Below are positions 34,021 through 43,264 of a stretch of 64,000 nucleotides of DNA, one piece after another. The stretch is taken from contig NZ_KE159709.1 of NCBI RefSeq assembly GCF_000403435.2, positions 271,604 through 335,603 of the forward strand. The letters run 5' to 3'. The notes beneath the pieces were generated by a model that saw only the letters and a program-made list of their open reading frames with translations, was not told the origin of the DNA and did not search any database. The number at the start of each line of letters is the position of its first letter. The first letter of the stretch is position 1. The position numbers were made by a program, and so were the translations under genes. The DNA is from Oscillibacter sp. 1-3 (GTDB taxonomy: Bacteria > Bacillota > Clostridia > Oscillospirales > Oscillospiraceae).

Positions 34021-35118
34021 ATGTTGACTTTTCTGCACGCGGCGGACTTCCATCTGGACAGTGCCTTCGGGGCGCTGACTGCCCGGCAGGCGGCGGGCCG
34101 CCGCCGGGAGAGCCGGGAGCTGGGATTCCGGCTTGCAAATTATGTGAATCAGAATAACGTGGACCTGGTGCTGCTGGCGGGGGACCTGTTTGACAGCGGC
34201 AGTGCCTTCCGGGAGACCGGGGAGCAGCTGGCGGAGGCCCTGGGACAGATGACGGCCAGGGTGTTTATCGCCCCGGGGAATCACGACTGGGCCGGACCCG
34301 GCAGCCCCTGGCTGACTGTTCGCTGGCCGGAGAATGTACATGTGTTTCGGGAGGACCGCCTGACCGCCGTGGAGCTGCCGGAGTGGAACCTCGCCGTCCA
34401 TGGCGGGGCCTTCACCGCTCCCGAGCGGGCGGAGAGCTTCCTGGCGGGTTTTTCGGCCCCGGAGGACGGACGGGTCCACATCGGCCTGCTCCACGGGGAG
34501 ATCGATCCGCCGGAGGCCCGGTACGGCCCCATCCGGAGGGAGGAGATCGCCGCCAGCGGCCTCCACTATCTGGCCCTGGGGCATATCCACAGGCGGACGG
34601 AGCCCCTGCGGCTTGGAAAGACCCTCTGCGCTTGGCCCGGCTGTATTGAGGGCCGGGGCTTTGACGAGCTGGGGGAGAAGGGGTTCTACCGGGGAACCAT
34701 TGGAGAAAACGGCCGGATTGTGCTGGAGTTTGTCCCCTTTGCCCAGCGGCGCTATGAGATTTTGGAGGTGGACGTGACGGGCCGCTCCCCCCGCTCCGCC
34801 GTGGAGGCGGCCCTGCCGGAGGACACCGCCCGGCACCTGTACCGGATTGTGCTGACGGGCCGGACCGGCGAGGGCGGCGCGGACGTCCGGGGGCTCCAGG
34901 AGGCCCTGGCGGACCGGTTCTACGCCCTGGAGATCCGGGACTGCACCCGTATGGCGGAGGACATCTGGGCCCGGGCGGAGGAGGACTCCCTCCGGGGGCT
35001 GTTTCTCCGGGAACTGGGGGAGCGGCGGCAGAGAGCGGAGAGCGAGGCGGAGCGGGAGACTGTGGACCAGGCGGCCCGTTTTGGTTTGGCGGCGCTGGAC
35101 CACCGGGATTTGGGGTGA
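34021..35118 (+). CDS. SbcD/YhaO-like DNA repair exonuclease
   Basis: 365 residues from the ATG at 34021. Calcineurin-like phosphoesterase motifs in order: HAADFHLDSAFG at 6-17, LAGDLFDSG, APGNHDWAG, LHGEID and LALGHIHRRT. It resembles the Mre11-like subunit YhaO/SbcD, which normally works with an ATPase such as YhaN/SbcC on double-strand ends. No partner ATPase is adjacent here; the next gene is an asparaginase whose start overlaps its end. A longer in-frame start at 33925 would overlap the YbaK gene and is rejected. Confidence 0.85.
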   Translation: MLTFLHAADFHLDSAFGALTARQAAGRRRESRELGFRLANYVNQNNVDLVLLAGDLFDSGSAFRETGEQLAEALGQMTARVFIAPGNHDWAGPGSPWLTVRWPENVHVFREDRLTAVELPEWNLAVHGGAFTAPERAESFLAGFSAPEDGRVHIGLLHGEIDPPEARYGPIRREEIAASGLHYLALGHIHRRTEPLRLGKTLCAWPGCIEGRGFDELGEKGFYRGTIGENGRIVLEFVPFAQRRYEILEVDVTGRSPRSAVEAALPEDTARHLYRIVLTGRTGEGGADVRGLQEALADRFYALEIRDCTRMAEDIWARAEEDSLRGLFLRELGERRQRAESEAERETVDQAARFGLAALDHRDLG

Positions 35119-35123
35119 GGCGT

Positions 35124-36116
35124 ATGAAGAAGATATTACTCATCGGCACCGGCGGCACCATCGCCTCGGAGATGACGGAGGGGGGACTGACGCCGGAGCT
35201 GACCACGGAGCAGCTTCTGTCCCAGGTTCCGGCCATCTCCGGCATCTGTGATGTGGACTGCATCCAGCTTCTGAACCTGGACAGCACCAACATCATCCCC
35301 GGCCATTGGCAGACGATGGCCCGGTGCGTCTGGGCCCGTTATGAGGCGTACGACGGGTTTGTCATCACCCACGGCACGGACACCATGGCCTACACGGCGG
35401 CGGCTCTCAGCTATCTGATCCAGGGCAGTCCCAAGCCCATCGTCCTCACCGGGGCCCAGAAGCCCATCGGCTTCGACTCCACGGACTCCAAGGTCAACCT
35501 GATGGACGCATTCCGCTGCGCGGCGGAGGACCTGCCGGGAGTCTCCATTGTGTTCAACAACCGGGTGATTTTGGGCACCCGGGCGAAAAAGACCCGGTCC
35601 AAGAGCTTTCAGGCCTTCTCCAGCATCAATTACCCCGACCTGGGCGTCCTGCGGGACGGCGTGCTGCTGCGCTATATCCGGCAGGAGTGCAAGGCAGCCC
35701 CAGTGTTCTATGATCGGCTGAACACCCAAGTGGCGCTTTTGAAGCTGGTCCCCGGCGTGACCCGGGGGCTTGCGGACTATCTTTTGGAGCGGAACGACGC
35801 GTTGATTATTGAGAGCTTTGGCGTGGGCGGCCTGCCGGAGGACAGCGGTTTGTACGACTGCGTCCGGGACGCCATGGAGGCTGGGAAGACCGTGGTCCTC
35901 ACCACTCAGGTGGAGAACGAGGGCAGCGACCTGGGGGTATACCATGTGGGCCACGCCCTGAAAAACGATCTGGGGGTGCTGGAGGCCTACGACATGACCT
36001 GCGAGGCGGTGGTGGCGAAGCTGATGTGGATTTTGGGCCAGACCCGGCGGCGGGAGGAGGTCGCCCGCCTCTTCTACACGCCAGTGGCTCAGGACATTCT
36101 GTGGCCCGCCGGATAA
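35124..36116 (+). CDS. ansA: L-asparaginase, type I
   Basis: 330 residues from the ATG at 35124. The first catalytic Thr motif is LLIGTGGTIASEM; the second is DGFVITHGTDTMAYTAAAL, with LTGAQKPIGFDSTDSKVNLMDA following. No signal peptide is visible, consistent with a cytoplasmic type I enzyme hydrolysing asparagine to aspartate and ammonia. A GTG at 35115, inside the SD-like GGGGTGAGG, is an alternative start. Two strong hairpins follow. Confidence 0.9.
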   Translation: MKKILLIGTGGTIASEMTEGGLTPELTTEQLLSQVPAISGICDVDCIQLLNLDSTNIIPGHWQTMARCVWARYEAYDGFVITHGTDTMAYTAAALSYLIQGSPKPIVLTGAQKPIGFDSTDSKVNLMDAFRCAAEDLPGVSIVFNNRVILGTRAKKTRSKSFQAFSSINYPDLGVLRDGVLLRYIRQECKAAPVFYDRLNTQVALLKLVPGVTRGLADYLLERNDALIIESFGVGGLPEDSGLYDCVRDAMEAGKTVVLTTQVENEGSDLGVYHVGHALKNDLGVLEAYDMTCEAVVAKLMWILGQTRRREEVARLFYTPVAQDILWPAG

Positions 36117-36120
36117 GCGG

Positions 36121-36198
36121 ACCCTGTATTCACAGCCACTGGCTGTGAATACAGGGTCTGAATAAGGCACCCGCGCCGCTCAGGCGGCGCGGGTGCCT
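36121..36198. terminator. Two consecutive hairpin terminators between convergent genes
   Basis: 36121-36157 is a perfect 17-bp stem (ACCCTGTATTCACAGCC and its complement). 36167-36198 is a second perfect stem (GGCACCCGCGCCGC and its complement) followed by TTTGCTT. They separate the asparaginase and kinase genes. Confidence 0.85.
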
Positions 36199-36202
36199 TT
36201 GC

Positions 36203-39200
36203 TTACAGTTTTCGCAGTACGGTATCCAAAGCCTTCATCAGCTCGTCGATGTCGATGGGCTTTGCAATGTGCCCGTTCATTCCGGAGCGGATGGCCTCCT
36301 GTTTATCCTCCTCAAAGGCGTTGGCGGTCATGGCCAGGATGGGGATGGCGGCCAGATCGGGATTTTCCAGTTCGCGGATGGCCCGGGTGGCGTCATAGCC
36401 GTTCATCACCGGCATTTGGACATCCATCAGCACCAGCTGGTAGTGGTCGGGCTGGGATGCACGCAGCATCTCCAGGGCGATCTGGCCGTTTCCGGCGATC
36501 TCCACAGAGAAGCCGGCCTCCTCCAGAATGGCCTGGGCAATCTCCTGGTTCAGCTCGTTGTCCTCCGCCAGCAGGATACGCCCTGTGCGGACGGTGGGCG
36601 CCTCGACCGTTTCAGGCAGGGGCTCCTCCTCCGTGCCCACCACGGAGAGCAGGCAGCTGCGCAGCTCGGAGAGGAACAGGGGCTTACTGCAAAAGGCGGT
36701 GACGCCGGCCTCCCGGGCCTCGTCCTCAATGTCGGACCAGTCGTAGGCGGTGAGGACGATGATGGGCACCTCCTCGCCGCACTCCTTCCGGACCCGGCGG
36801 GCCACCTCCACGCCGTTCATGTCCGGCAGCAGCCAGTCGATGATGTACACGTAGTAGTGGTCGTTCCGCATCACCGCCTGACGGGTCCGCAGCACTGCCT
36901 CCTTGCCGGAGAGGGTCCACTCCGCCCGCATTCCGATCTGCTGGAGCATGCTGGAGACGCTGTCGCAGGTGTTGAAGTCATCGTCCACTACCAGGGCCCG
37001 GCAGTTTCTCAGCTCCGGGATGGTCTGGGGAACCGCCGCCTCGGAGCACAGGCGGAAGGTGATGGTGACAGTGAACTCGGTGCCCACGCCCAGCTTGCTC
37101 TTGACGTCGATGGTGCCGTTCATCATGTCCACGATATTTTTGGTGATGGCCATGCCCAGGCCCGTGCCCTGGATGCCGCTGGTGGTGGAATTCCGCTCCC
37201 GTTCGAAGGGCTCGAAGATGTGGGAGACGAACTCCTCGCTCATGCCGATGCCCGTGTCCTTGACATGGAACTCGTATTTTGCCCAGCCGGCCGGGGCTCC
37301 GGGCTTTTCAATGACCCGGACGCAGACCACGCCGCCGGCGGGAGTGTATTTGATGCAGTTGCCCAGCAGATTCAAAAGCACCTGATTCAGCCGCAGCCTG
37401 TCGCAGTAAATGCCTTCATTTTTCACATCCACCGCGTCCATGTACAGCTCCATCTGCTTGGCATGGACGTCTGCCTGGACAATGTTGCGCAGGCCGTGAA
37501 GGATGTCCGGCAGGCTGCAGGGCTTCTCCTCCAGATAGATTTTACCGCTTTCAATGCGGCTCATGTCCAGCACGTCGTTGATGAGGCTCAGCAGGTGGTT
37601 GCCGGAGGTCATGATCTTTTTGAGGTACCCCGCCACCTGTTCCTTCTGGTCGATGTGGGTGGTGGCCAGGGCCGTGAAGCCGATGATGGCGTTCATGGGC
37701 GTGCGGATGTCGTGGGACATGTTGGAGAGGAACACGCTCTTGGCCTTGCTGGCCCGGTTGGCCTGGGAGAGGGCGTCCTCCAGCAGGGCCTTTTTCTCCA
37801 TCTCGGCCCGGGTCTCCTCGTCCACGCTGCGAAAGCCTATCACCACGCCGTGTCTGCTGTCCCAATCTCCGGCGCGAACGGCCTTCATCTGGAAATAGCG
37901 CATCTTCCCGCCGCAGCGGGTGCGGTAGTTGAGGTAGAAGGTGCTTCGCTCGGCCAGGCCCTCCCGCAGGGACTCTATGGAGACGGCCTGACGCAGCATC
38001 TCCCGGTCGTCCTCATGGACGCAGGTCTCTATGTACGCCTCCATGCTCTCCATCAGAGGCTGCCGTCCGTCAAAGAGGGAGTCCAGAATATGGAAGGGGC
38101 AGGCATGGGTTCGGATCGGTTCGCCCAGGCCGCTGTTCAGGTCCAAAAAGCACACCAGATTGTAGTCCACGGCCAGGGCCTGGACCAGGCTCCTGTGCCG
38201 CCGTTCGGTCTCTATCCGGGCCTCCCGCTCCCGCTGCTTCTGGGCGGTGAAGTCCAGCAGGAAGCGTTGGTAGAACAGCTCGCCGCCCTCCCGGATCAGC
38301 TTGATGTTGCCCATAACGTGGAGGATGGCGCCGTTGGTGTGCCGGACCTGGTACTCCACATTGACGCTGTCGCCTTCACGGTTCAGGGAGAGGATGGCCT
38401 CCCGCAGCTTCGGCTTGTCCTCTTCCAGCACGGAGGAGGCGATCATGTTGAACCCGTCCGCCACCAGGTCCTCTTCGGAGCGGTATCCCAGGATCTCCAG
38501 GGCGGCCCGGTTGACGCTGAGGATGCGGGAGCCGTCCAGGCTGTGGCACATAATGCCGCAGTCCATGGTGGTAAAGAGGGTCTCCAGGGTCTGGGTCTTG
38601 GCAATCAGCTCCTGCTCGTAGGCCCGCTCCTGGGTCACGTCGATGGCGATGCCCACGGTGCCCATGACGCTGCCGTCCATATCGTACAGGGGGGACTTGT
38701 AGGTGGTCAGCAGCCGGGTGCCGCCGCCGGTCTGAATGGTCTCCTCAGACACGCAGGTCTCCCGGTTCTCCATGACGATCCGCTCCGACTCGATGCAGGC
38801 GGGATCGTCGTGCTCCACGTCCCAGATATAGGCGTGGCCCCGGCCCTGCACCTGCTCCTTGGTCTTGCCAACGGTTTCGCAGAAGCTGTCGTTCACCTTC
38901 TCGTGGATGCCGTTTTTGTCCTTGTACCAGATCAGGTTGGGGGTGCTGTTGATGGCAGCGTCCAGGAAGTGGCTGGTCTGCCAGGCGTCGGCGCGGTCTT
39001 TTATATGGGCCTGGAGGCGGCGGAAGCGGAAGGAGAGCTCCGCGGCGGACATGGGGAGCACCCAGAGGTCGGCGGCCGCGTCAAGACATTCCTCCAGAGC
39101 GGGGAACTGCTCCCGCTCCGTCAGGAGAATCAAAGACGCCTCCGCCCTTTTTCCGGCGGCCAGCCGGACTGCGGTCTCCGGGGCGTCCAGACCCCGCAGA

Positions 39201-39361
39201 TCGGCCAGGATCACGTCCGCCTGGGCGGCCAGGGCCATGTCCGTTTCACCGCTCTTTGAAAAAGTGTGGGTGAAATGCTCCAGTGGAGGGATCGCCCTGA
39301 CCGCGTCGAACAGCTCCTGCCGGCGGCCCAGACAATAGAAGTGTAATTGACAGTGATACAT
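36203..39361 (-). CDS. Hybrid sensor histidine kinase with PAS domains and two receivers
   Basis: 1052 residues from the ATG at 39361 (GGAGGAAGG upstream). The first about 120 residues look like a degenerate receiver (VILADLRG, LILLTEREQF). Several PAS-like domains follow (FLDAAINSTPNLIWYKDKNG; LFTTMDCGIMCHSLDGSRIL; a third before the kinase). The dimerisation helix has His near 550 (SNMSHDIRTPMNAIIGFT), and the ATPase shows NLLGNCIKYTP and GTGLGMAI. Two C-terminal receivers have phospho-Asp near 841 (IIDWLLPDMNG) and 979 (VLMDVQMPVMNG). No membrane segment is evident, so it is a cytoplasmic multi-step phosphorelay kinase. Its partner and signal are unknown. Confidence 0.9.
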   Translation of the reverse strand: MYHCQLHFYCLGRRQELFDAVRAIPPLEHFTHTFSKSGETDMALAAQADVILADLRGLDAPETAVRLAAGKRAEASLILLTEREQFPALEECLDAAADLWVLPMSAAELSFRFRRLQAHIKDRADAWQTSHFLDAAINSTPNLIWYKDKNGIHEKVNDSFCETVGKTKEQVQGRGHAYIWDVEHDDPACIESERIVMENRETCVSEETIQTGGGTRLLTTYKSPLYDMDGSVMGTVGIAIDVTQERAYEQELIAKTQTLETLFTTMDCGIMCHSLDGSRILSVNRAALEILGYRSEEDLVADGFNMIASSVLEEDKPKLREAILSLNREGDSVNVEYQVRHTNGAILHVMGNIKLIREGGELFYQRFLLDFTAQKQREREARIETERRHRSLVQALAVDYNLVCFLDLNSGLGEPIRTHACPFHILDSLFDGRQPLMESMEAYIETCVHEDDREMLRQAVSIESLREGLAERSTFYLNYRTRCGGKMRYFQMKAVRAGDWDSRHGVVIGFRSVDEETRAEMEKKALLEDALSQANRASKAKSVFLSNMSHDIRTPMNAIIGFTALATTHIDQKEQVAGYLKKIMTSGNHLLSLINDVLDMSRIESGKIYLEEKPCSLPDILHGLRNIVQADVHAKQMELYMDAVDVKNEGIYCDRLRLNQVLLNLLGNCIKYTPAGGVVCVRVIEKPGAPAGWAKYEFHVKDTGIGMSEEFVSHIFEPFERERNSTTSGIQGTGLGMAITKNIVDMMNGTIDVKSKLGVGTEFTVTITFRLCSEAAVPQTIPELRNCRALVVDDDFNTCDSVSSMLQQIGMRAEWTLSGKEAVLRTRQAVMRNDHYYVYIIDWLLPDMNGVEVARRVRKECGEEVPIIVLTAYDWSDIEDEAREAGVTAFCSKPLFLSELRSCLLSVVGTEEEPLPETVEAPTVRTGRILLAEDNELNQEIAQAILEEAGFSVEIAGNGQIALEMLRASQPDHYQLVLMDVQMPVMNGYDATRAIRELENPDLAAIPILAMTANAFEEDKQEAIRSGMNGHIAKPIDIDELMKALDTVLRKL

Positions 39362-39426
39362 GATGACCTTCCTCCAAACAGCAAAAGCCCGCGGATGCTT
39401 CTGCGGCTCTGTGCATAGATACATTT

Positions 39427-39455
39427 ATTTTAATAGACTTCCACCGTTGTGTCAA
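39427..39455 (-). promoter_or_regulatory. Promoter of the hybrid kinase
   Basis: On the minus strand TTGACA (39455-39450), a 17-bp spacer and TAAAAT (39432-39427). Confidence 0.75.
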
Positions 39456-39508
39456 TATGACAAAAGGGGGAATCTGGGGAGGAGGTTATGGGAAAAGTGC
39501 TTTGTTCA

Positions 39509-39538
39509 TTGACGGAAGATGTTTCACTGTGGTATCTT
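39509..39538 (+). promoter_or_regulatory. Promoter of the endonuclease/phosphatase gene
   Basis: TTGACG (39509-39514), 18-bp spacer and an extended -10 TGG-TATCTT (39533-39538). Confidence 0.65.
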
Positions 39539-39572
39539 ATTATCTATCGAAGAGACAAGGAGCGTGAACGCC

Positions 39573-40613
39573 ATGCGAGGAATCCCGCTGGAAGAGCGTA
39601 AGGCCCTGGGGGCGCTGCTGGAGCGGCGGTCCCAGGAAGAGGTGATGGCCCGCATTGCCCAATTCGGGACGGCGGAGACCGAAAATTTTGCGAGTCCGCC
39701 GGACACGGCTCCAGGCGCTCTGGGCGTGCTGATGTTCAACATGGAGCGGGGCGTTCATCTGGAGGAAATTCAGGACTTTCTGCGGGACTGCCTGGATATT
39801 CAGCCCCTTGATTTGATTCTTGCCAACGAGCTGGACGACGGCTGCGCCCGGTCCGGCAACAAAAACACCGCCCGGGAGCTGGCGCAGGCCCTCGGCCTGA
39901 ACTACGCCTGGGGCCTGGAGTTCATCGAGCTGGTGAACGACGAAAACGGGAAGGGCTTCCATGGAAACGCCGTGTTCTCCCGCTGGCCCATCCGCCGGGC
40001 GGGGGTGATCCGCCTGCCGGAGCAGTACAACTGGTACTTTGACCGGCAGAGGCGCATCGGGGGCCGTCTGGCGGTGTTCGCGGAGCTGGACGTGGGCGGA
40101 CGGCCCCTGGGGGCCGTGTCCATCCACCTGGAGAACCGCACCCACGGAGAGGGCCGCAGGGCGCAGATGGAGACGATTCTCAAAGCGGTGGAAAGGGAGC
40201 TGCCTGACATGCCGGTAATCCTGGGAGGCGACCTGAACACCAATACCTTTGACGGCCGGGACAAGGAGGACATTGGGGACATCGCCGGAAGTCCGGAGCT
40301 GCGCCGCCGGTGCCTGGAGGACGTGTTCCAGTTTGAGGAGCTGCTGCCTATGGCGGTGGAGGCGGGGTATGAGATCGTGCCCGGCGAGCCGAGGCTGACA
40401 AGGCGCAAGCCTCTGCCGGGGGGAGATTTCCTGCCGCTGCGGCTGGACTGGATTTTACTGAAAGGCGCCTCGGCAGAGGAGAGCCGCATGGTCTCCACCG
40501 CCCGGGAGGACCTCGTCTATGCCCGTCCCGGTTCGGCGCTGGCGGCCTTCACCGGAGCGGAGCTGTCCGATCACAACGCGGTCTGGGCCATGTGCCGGCT
40601 GCTGCCGGTTTGA
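39573..40613 (+). CDS. Endonuclease/exonuclease/phosphatase (EEP) family protein
   Basis: 346 residues from the ATG at 39573, behind AAGGAG; the upstream in-frame ATG at 39519 overlaps the promoter. EEP-fold motifs are visible: LMFNMERG, LILANELDDGCARSGNKNTA, GNAVFSRWPI, VSIHLENRTHGEGR, GGDLNTNTFDG and LDWILLKG with a final LSDHNAV histidine. The superfamily contains DNases, sphingomyelinases and inositol phosphatases; the substrate here cannot be assigned. No secretion signal is seen. Confidence 0.83.
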   Translation: MRGIPLEERKALGALLERRSQEEVMARIAQFGTAETENFASPPDTAPGALGVLMFNMERGVHLEEIQDFLRDCLDIQPLDLILANELDDGCARSGNKNTARELAQALGLNYAWGLEFIELVNDENGKGFHGNAVFSRWPIRRAGVIRLPEQYNWYFDRQRRIGGRLAVFAELDVGGRPLGAVSIHLENRTHGEGRRAQMETILKAVERELPDMPVILGGDLNTNTFDGRDKEDIGDIAGSPELRRRCLEDVFQFEELLPMAVEAGYEIVPGEPRLTRRKPLPGGDFLPLRLDWILLKGASAEESRMVSTAREDLVYARPGSALAAFTGAELSDHNAVWAMCRLLPV

Positions 40614-40642
40614 AAACAGACTCTAGAGAGGAAGTGCGGAAG

Positions 40643-41878
40643 ATGAATGAGATTTTGCGGAACGATGCCGAACAGATTATCCGGGCCTGCCTGAGCGCCG
40701 TCCAGCCGGACGCGGCGGTACGGCGAGCGCTGGAGCGTTACCATCCCCGGGGCGGGCGGATGGTGCTGGTGGCGGCGGGAAAAGCCGCGTGGCAGATGGC
40801 GCAGGCGGCAGTGGACGCTCTGGGCCGTGTGGACGACGGCATCGTGATTACCAAATACGGCCATGTGAAGGGGGAGATCCCCGGCGTTGTCTGCTGCGAG
40901 GCGGGGCATCCCGTGCCGGACGAGAACGGCTTTGCGGCCACCGGCAGGGCGCTGGAGCTGGTGAAAGAGCTGCGGGAGGAGGATACCGTATTGTTCCTGC
41001 TCTCCGGCGGAGGCAGCGCCCTCTTTGAAAAGCCCCGGGTCTGCGGCGCGGAGCTGCAGAACATCACGCAGCAGCTGCTGTCCAGCGGCGCGGATATTGT
41101 GGAGATCAACACCATCCGCAAGCGGCTGAGCCGTGTCAAGGGCGGCCGTTTTGCCCAGCTCTGTGCCCCGGCCCGGGTATTTGGCATCGTCCTCAGTGAT
41201 ATTCTGGGCGATCCGCTGGATATGATCGCCAGCGGTCCCGCCTGTCCGGACGGTTCCACCTGTGCCCAGGCGATGGCCGCGGCGGAGAAATACGGGCTCC
41301 GTCTGACGCCGGAGGCCAGACGGCTGCTGGGGGAGGAGACACCCAAGGAGCTGGACAACGTGTGTACCGAGATCACCGGCAGCGTCCGGGAGCTGTGCGC
41401 GGCGGCGGCGGAGCGGTGCCGGGAGCTGGGCTATGAGCCGGTTTTGCTGACGGACCATCTTTGCTGCGAGGCCCGGGAGGCGGGGAGCTTTCTGGCCAGT
41501 ATCCTTCGGACCCACGCCGGGGAGGGGCGGCGGCTGGCCTTCATCGCCGGAGGTGAGACGGTGGTCCGTCTGACCGGCAGGGGTCTGGGGGGACGGAATC
41601 AGGAGTTGGCTCTGGCGGCCTCGCCGGGTATCAGCGGAATCCCCCATGGGGCGGTGCTTTCCGTGGGCAGCGACGGCACTGACGGTCCCACCGACGCCGC
41701 CGGCGGCTATGTGGACGGCGGCACCCTGGCCGCCCTGGAGGAAAAGGGCTTGGAGGTGTACAAGGTGTTGGCGGACAATGACGCCTACCACGCCCTGCGG
41801 GCGGTGGACGGACTGATTTTCACCGGTCCCACGGGCACCAACGTCAACGATGTGGCGGTGGCGCTGCTGCGGCCGTGA
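40643..41878 (+). CDS. Glycerate 2-kinase (MOFRL family)
   Basis: 411 residues. The N-terminal domain shows GGRMVLVAAGKAAWQMAQAA and LLSGGGSALFEKP; the C-terminal MOFRL domain has FIAGGETVVRLTGRGLGGRN, GSDGTDGPTDAAGG and TGTNVNDVAV. It phosphorylates glycerate to 2-phosphoglycerate, linking hydroxypyruvate or tartronate semialdehyde degradation to glycolysis. It lies 29 bp after the EEP gene and may share its transcript. The neighbours do not reveal the pathway. Confidence 0.88.
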   Translation: MNEILRNDAEQIIRACLSAVQPDAAVRRALERYHPRGGRMVLVAAGKAAWQMAQAAVDALGRVDDGIVITKYGHVKGEIPGVVCCEAGHPVPDENGFAATGRALELVKELREEDTVLFLLSGGGSALFEKPRVCGAELQNITQQLLSSGADIVEINTIRKRLSRVKGGRFAQLCAPARVFGIVLSDILGDPLDMIASGPACPDGSTCAQAMAAAEKYGLRLTPEARRLLGEETPKELDNVCTEITGSVRELCAAAAERCRELGYEPVLLTDHLCCEAREAGSFLASILRTHAGEGRRLAFIAGGETVVRLTGRGLGGRNQELALAASPGISGIPHGAVLSVGSDGTDGPTDAAGGYVDGGTLAALEEKGLEVYKVLADNDAYHALRAVDGLIFTGPTGTNVNDVAVALLRP

Positions 41879-41941
41879 CCGCAGGGCCTTGCCGGTGTCC
41901 TCTCGGGATTGAGGGAGATATTTTACGCGGGAGTGGGAGAT

Positions 41942-42589
41942 ATGTCTGTAAATGTTCAGGACCTGGCCGGACACCTGATCCGGCCCCGCATGGGCCGCAG
42001 GCTGCTGGCTCTGACGCTCAGCCTGATTGTGATCGGGGTCTGTGTGGCGGTATTTAAGACGGTGGGCTTCGGCACCGATCCCTGCTCCACCTTCACCCTG
42101 GGGGTGTCCGCCCGTACCGGCGTGTCCTTTGGAACCTGCCAGCTGGCGTTCAATCTGCTGATGTTCGTACCGGTCCTCCGGTATGATCTGTCCCGCATTG
42201 GGATCGGAACCATTGGCAACATGGTGGGCGTTGGATACATCGCGGATTTCTGTATGAAGCTCATGCAGCAGGCGATTCCGGCAGAGGGGCTCTCTATGAC
42301 GGCCAGAGTCGTGATGCTTGCGCTGAGCATGGCCGGTTTTTTGGTCGCCGCGGCCTTTTACATGGTGGCGGACCTGGGCGTGGCCCCCTATGACGCCGTC
42401 CCGCAGCTGATCGCCGCCCGAGTGAAGGGGTGGAGCTATCGCCGGGTCCGGATGGTCTGGGACATCTCTATTTTGTCTGTGGGCTTTTTTCTGGGCTCCA
42501 CGGTGGGGCTGACGACGGTGCTCACCGGTTTCTGCCTGGGGCCCGTAATTGCGTTGATCTCGGACCGTGTCGGCGGGTGGTTTGCATAG
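41942..42589 (+). CDS. YczE/YitT-like membrane protein
   Basis: 215 residues from the ATG at 41942 (GGGAGTGGGAG upstream); a TTG at 41909 is an alternative. Five hydrophobic segments. Signatures of the YczE/DUF6198 group are GFGTDPCSTFTLGV, the YIADFCMKL segment, DLGVAPYDAVPQLIA and the closing GTVGLTTVLTGFCLGPVIA. The biochemical function is unknown. Whether it belongs with the glycerate kinase operon is unclear; 63 bp separate them. Confidence 0.83.
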   Translation: MSVNVQDLAGHLIRPRMGRRLLALTLSLIVIGVCVAVFKTVGFGTDPCSTFTLGVSARTGVSFGTCQLAFNLLMFVPVLRYDLSRIGIGTIGNMVGVGYIADFCMKLMQQAIPAEGLSMTARVVMLALSMAGFLVAAAFYMVADLGVAPYDAVPQLIAARVKGWSYRRVRMVWDISILSVGFFLGSTVGLTTVLTGFCLGPVIALISDRVGGWFA

Positions 42590-42966
42590 GGAGGCACCGC
42601 AGCCTTTCAGCGGCAAAGATGCAGGCCGGCAAAAAAGCCTGGAGAACCTGCATTATTATAACTCTTTTTTGAATTTTGCAAGTAGGTTGGAATAGCGGGG
42701 CGGCTGTCAATTCAACAAACTTTTCTAATGCTGCTGTACTGCTCCTGAACATTTGCCCGAGATGCCTCGCTGTCTGCCGAAAAAATCAAAACAGAAGCTA
42801 CCGCGCAAGGCATATGCAGGGAAGGAGTGCCAGGGCGCAGAAGTCCCTTGTCTGCAAAAAACTGCAGAACAATTTGAAAAGCGGGATAGGACAGGCTGTC
42901 TGAAAAGAGCGGGGCGCCCCGGGTTTTGCCCGGAGCGCCCCGACTTCTTTGGTATGGAGTAAGGAA
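42590..42966. other. Intergenic region with one strong hairpin
   Basis: No gene is supported. The only clear element is a hairpin at 42910-42942 (CGGGGCGCCCCGGG pairing with the GCCCGGAGCGCCCCG arm), probably the terminator of the cysteine-rich gene on the minus strand. Short open frames on both strands have no ribosome sites. Confidence 0.6.
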
Positions 42967-43179
42967 TCAGCAGCAGGGAGTGGGATTGCAGTTGCAATTG
43001 CAATTGCAGCAATTGCAGCCGCAGCCGTTGCCGCAGCCGTTGCCGCCGCCGTTGCAGCACTCGCAGCAGCAGCAATTGCTGCCGCCATTCCAGCCACTGT
43101 TGCCGCAGCAGCACCAGATGATGATCAGCAGGATGATGATCCAGCAGCAGTTGCCGCCGCCAAAGCCGTTATTGCACAT
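42967..43179 (-). CDS. Cysteine-rich 70-residue protein with membrane helix
   Basis: 70 residues, 22 of them cysteine. The start is well supported by AGGAGG eight bases upstream of the ATG at 43179. The N-terminus MCNNGFGGGNCC is followed by a hydrophobic helix WIIILLIIIW, then Gly/Asn/Cys blocks including CCCCECC and a terminal alternating Asn-Cys tail. I do not recognise it as a named family; the layout recalls small Gly/Cys-rich spore or membrane proteins of Clostridia. It could bind metals or form disulfide networks. An Ala-rich frame on the opposite strand is only its shadow. It lies downstream of rex and the SLH gene on the same strand. Confidence 0.7.
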   Translation of the reverse strand: MCNNGFGGGNCCWIIILLIIIWCCCGNSGWNGGSNCCCCECCNGGGNGCGNGCGCNCCNCNCNCNPTPCC

Positions 43180-43264
43180 AAGGGGAACCTCCTATGAATT
43201 GTTGGCCGGTTCAACCGGTCTCAACCCATAGTATGCGCCCCCCCGCCAAGGGTGCGAAAATCTC

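Noticed and set aside
36269-39259. 996-codon open frame on the plus strand opposite the hybrid kinase
   Set aside because: It is the antisense shadow of a GC-rich gene; the translation is His/Gly/Val-rich without recognisable motifs, and the kinase frame has clear domains.
42949-43197. Ala-rich plus-strand frame with AIAVAAAV-type repeats
   Set aside because: It is the complement of the cysteine-rich gene, which has a proper AGGAGG site and start; the repeats come from the Asn-Cys codons.
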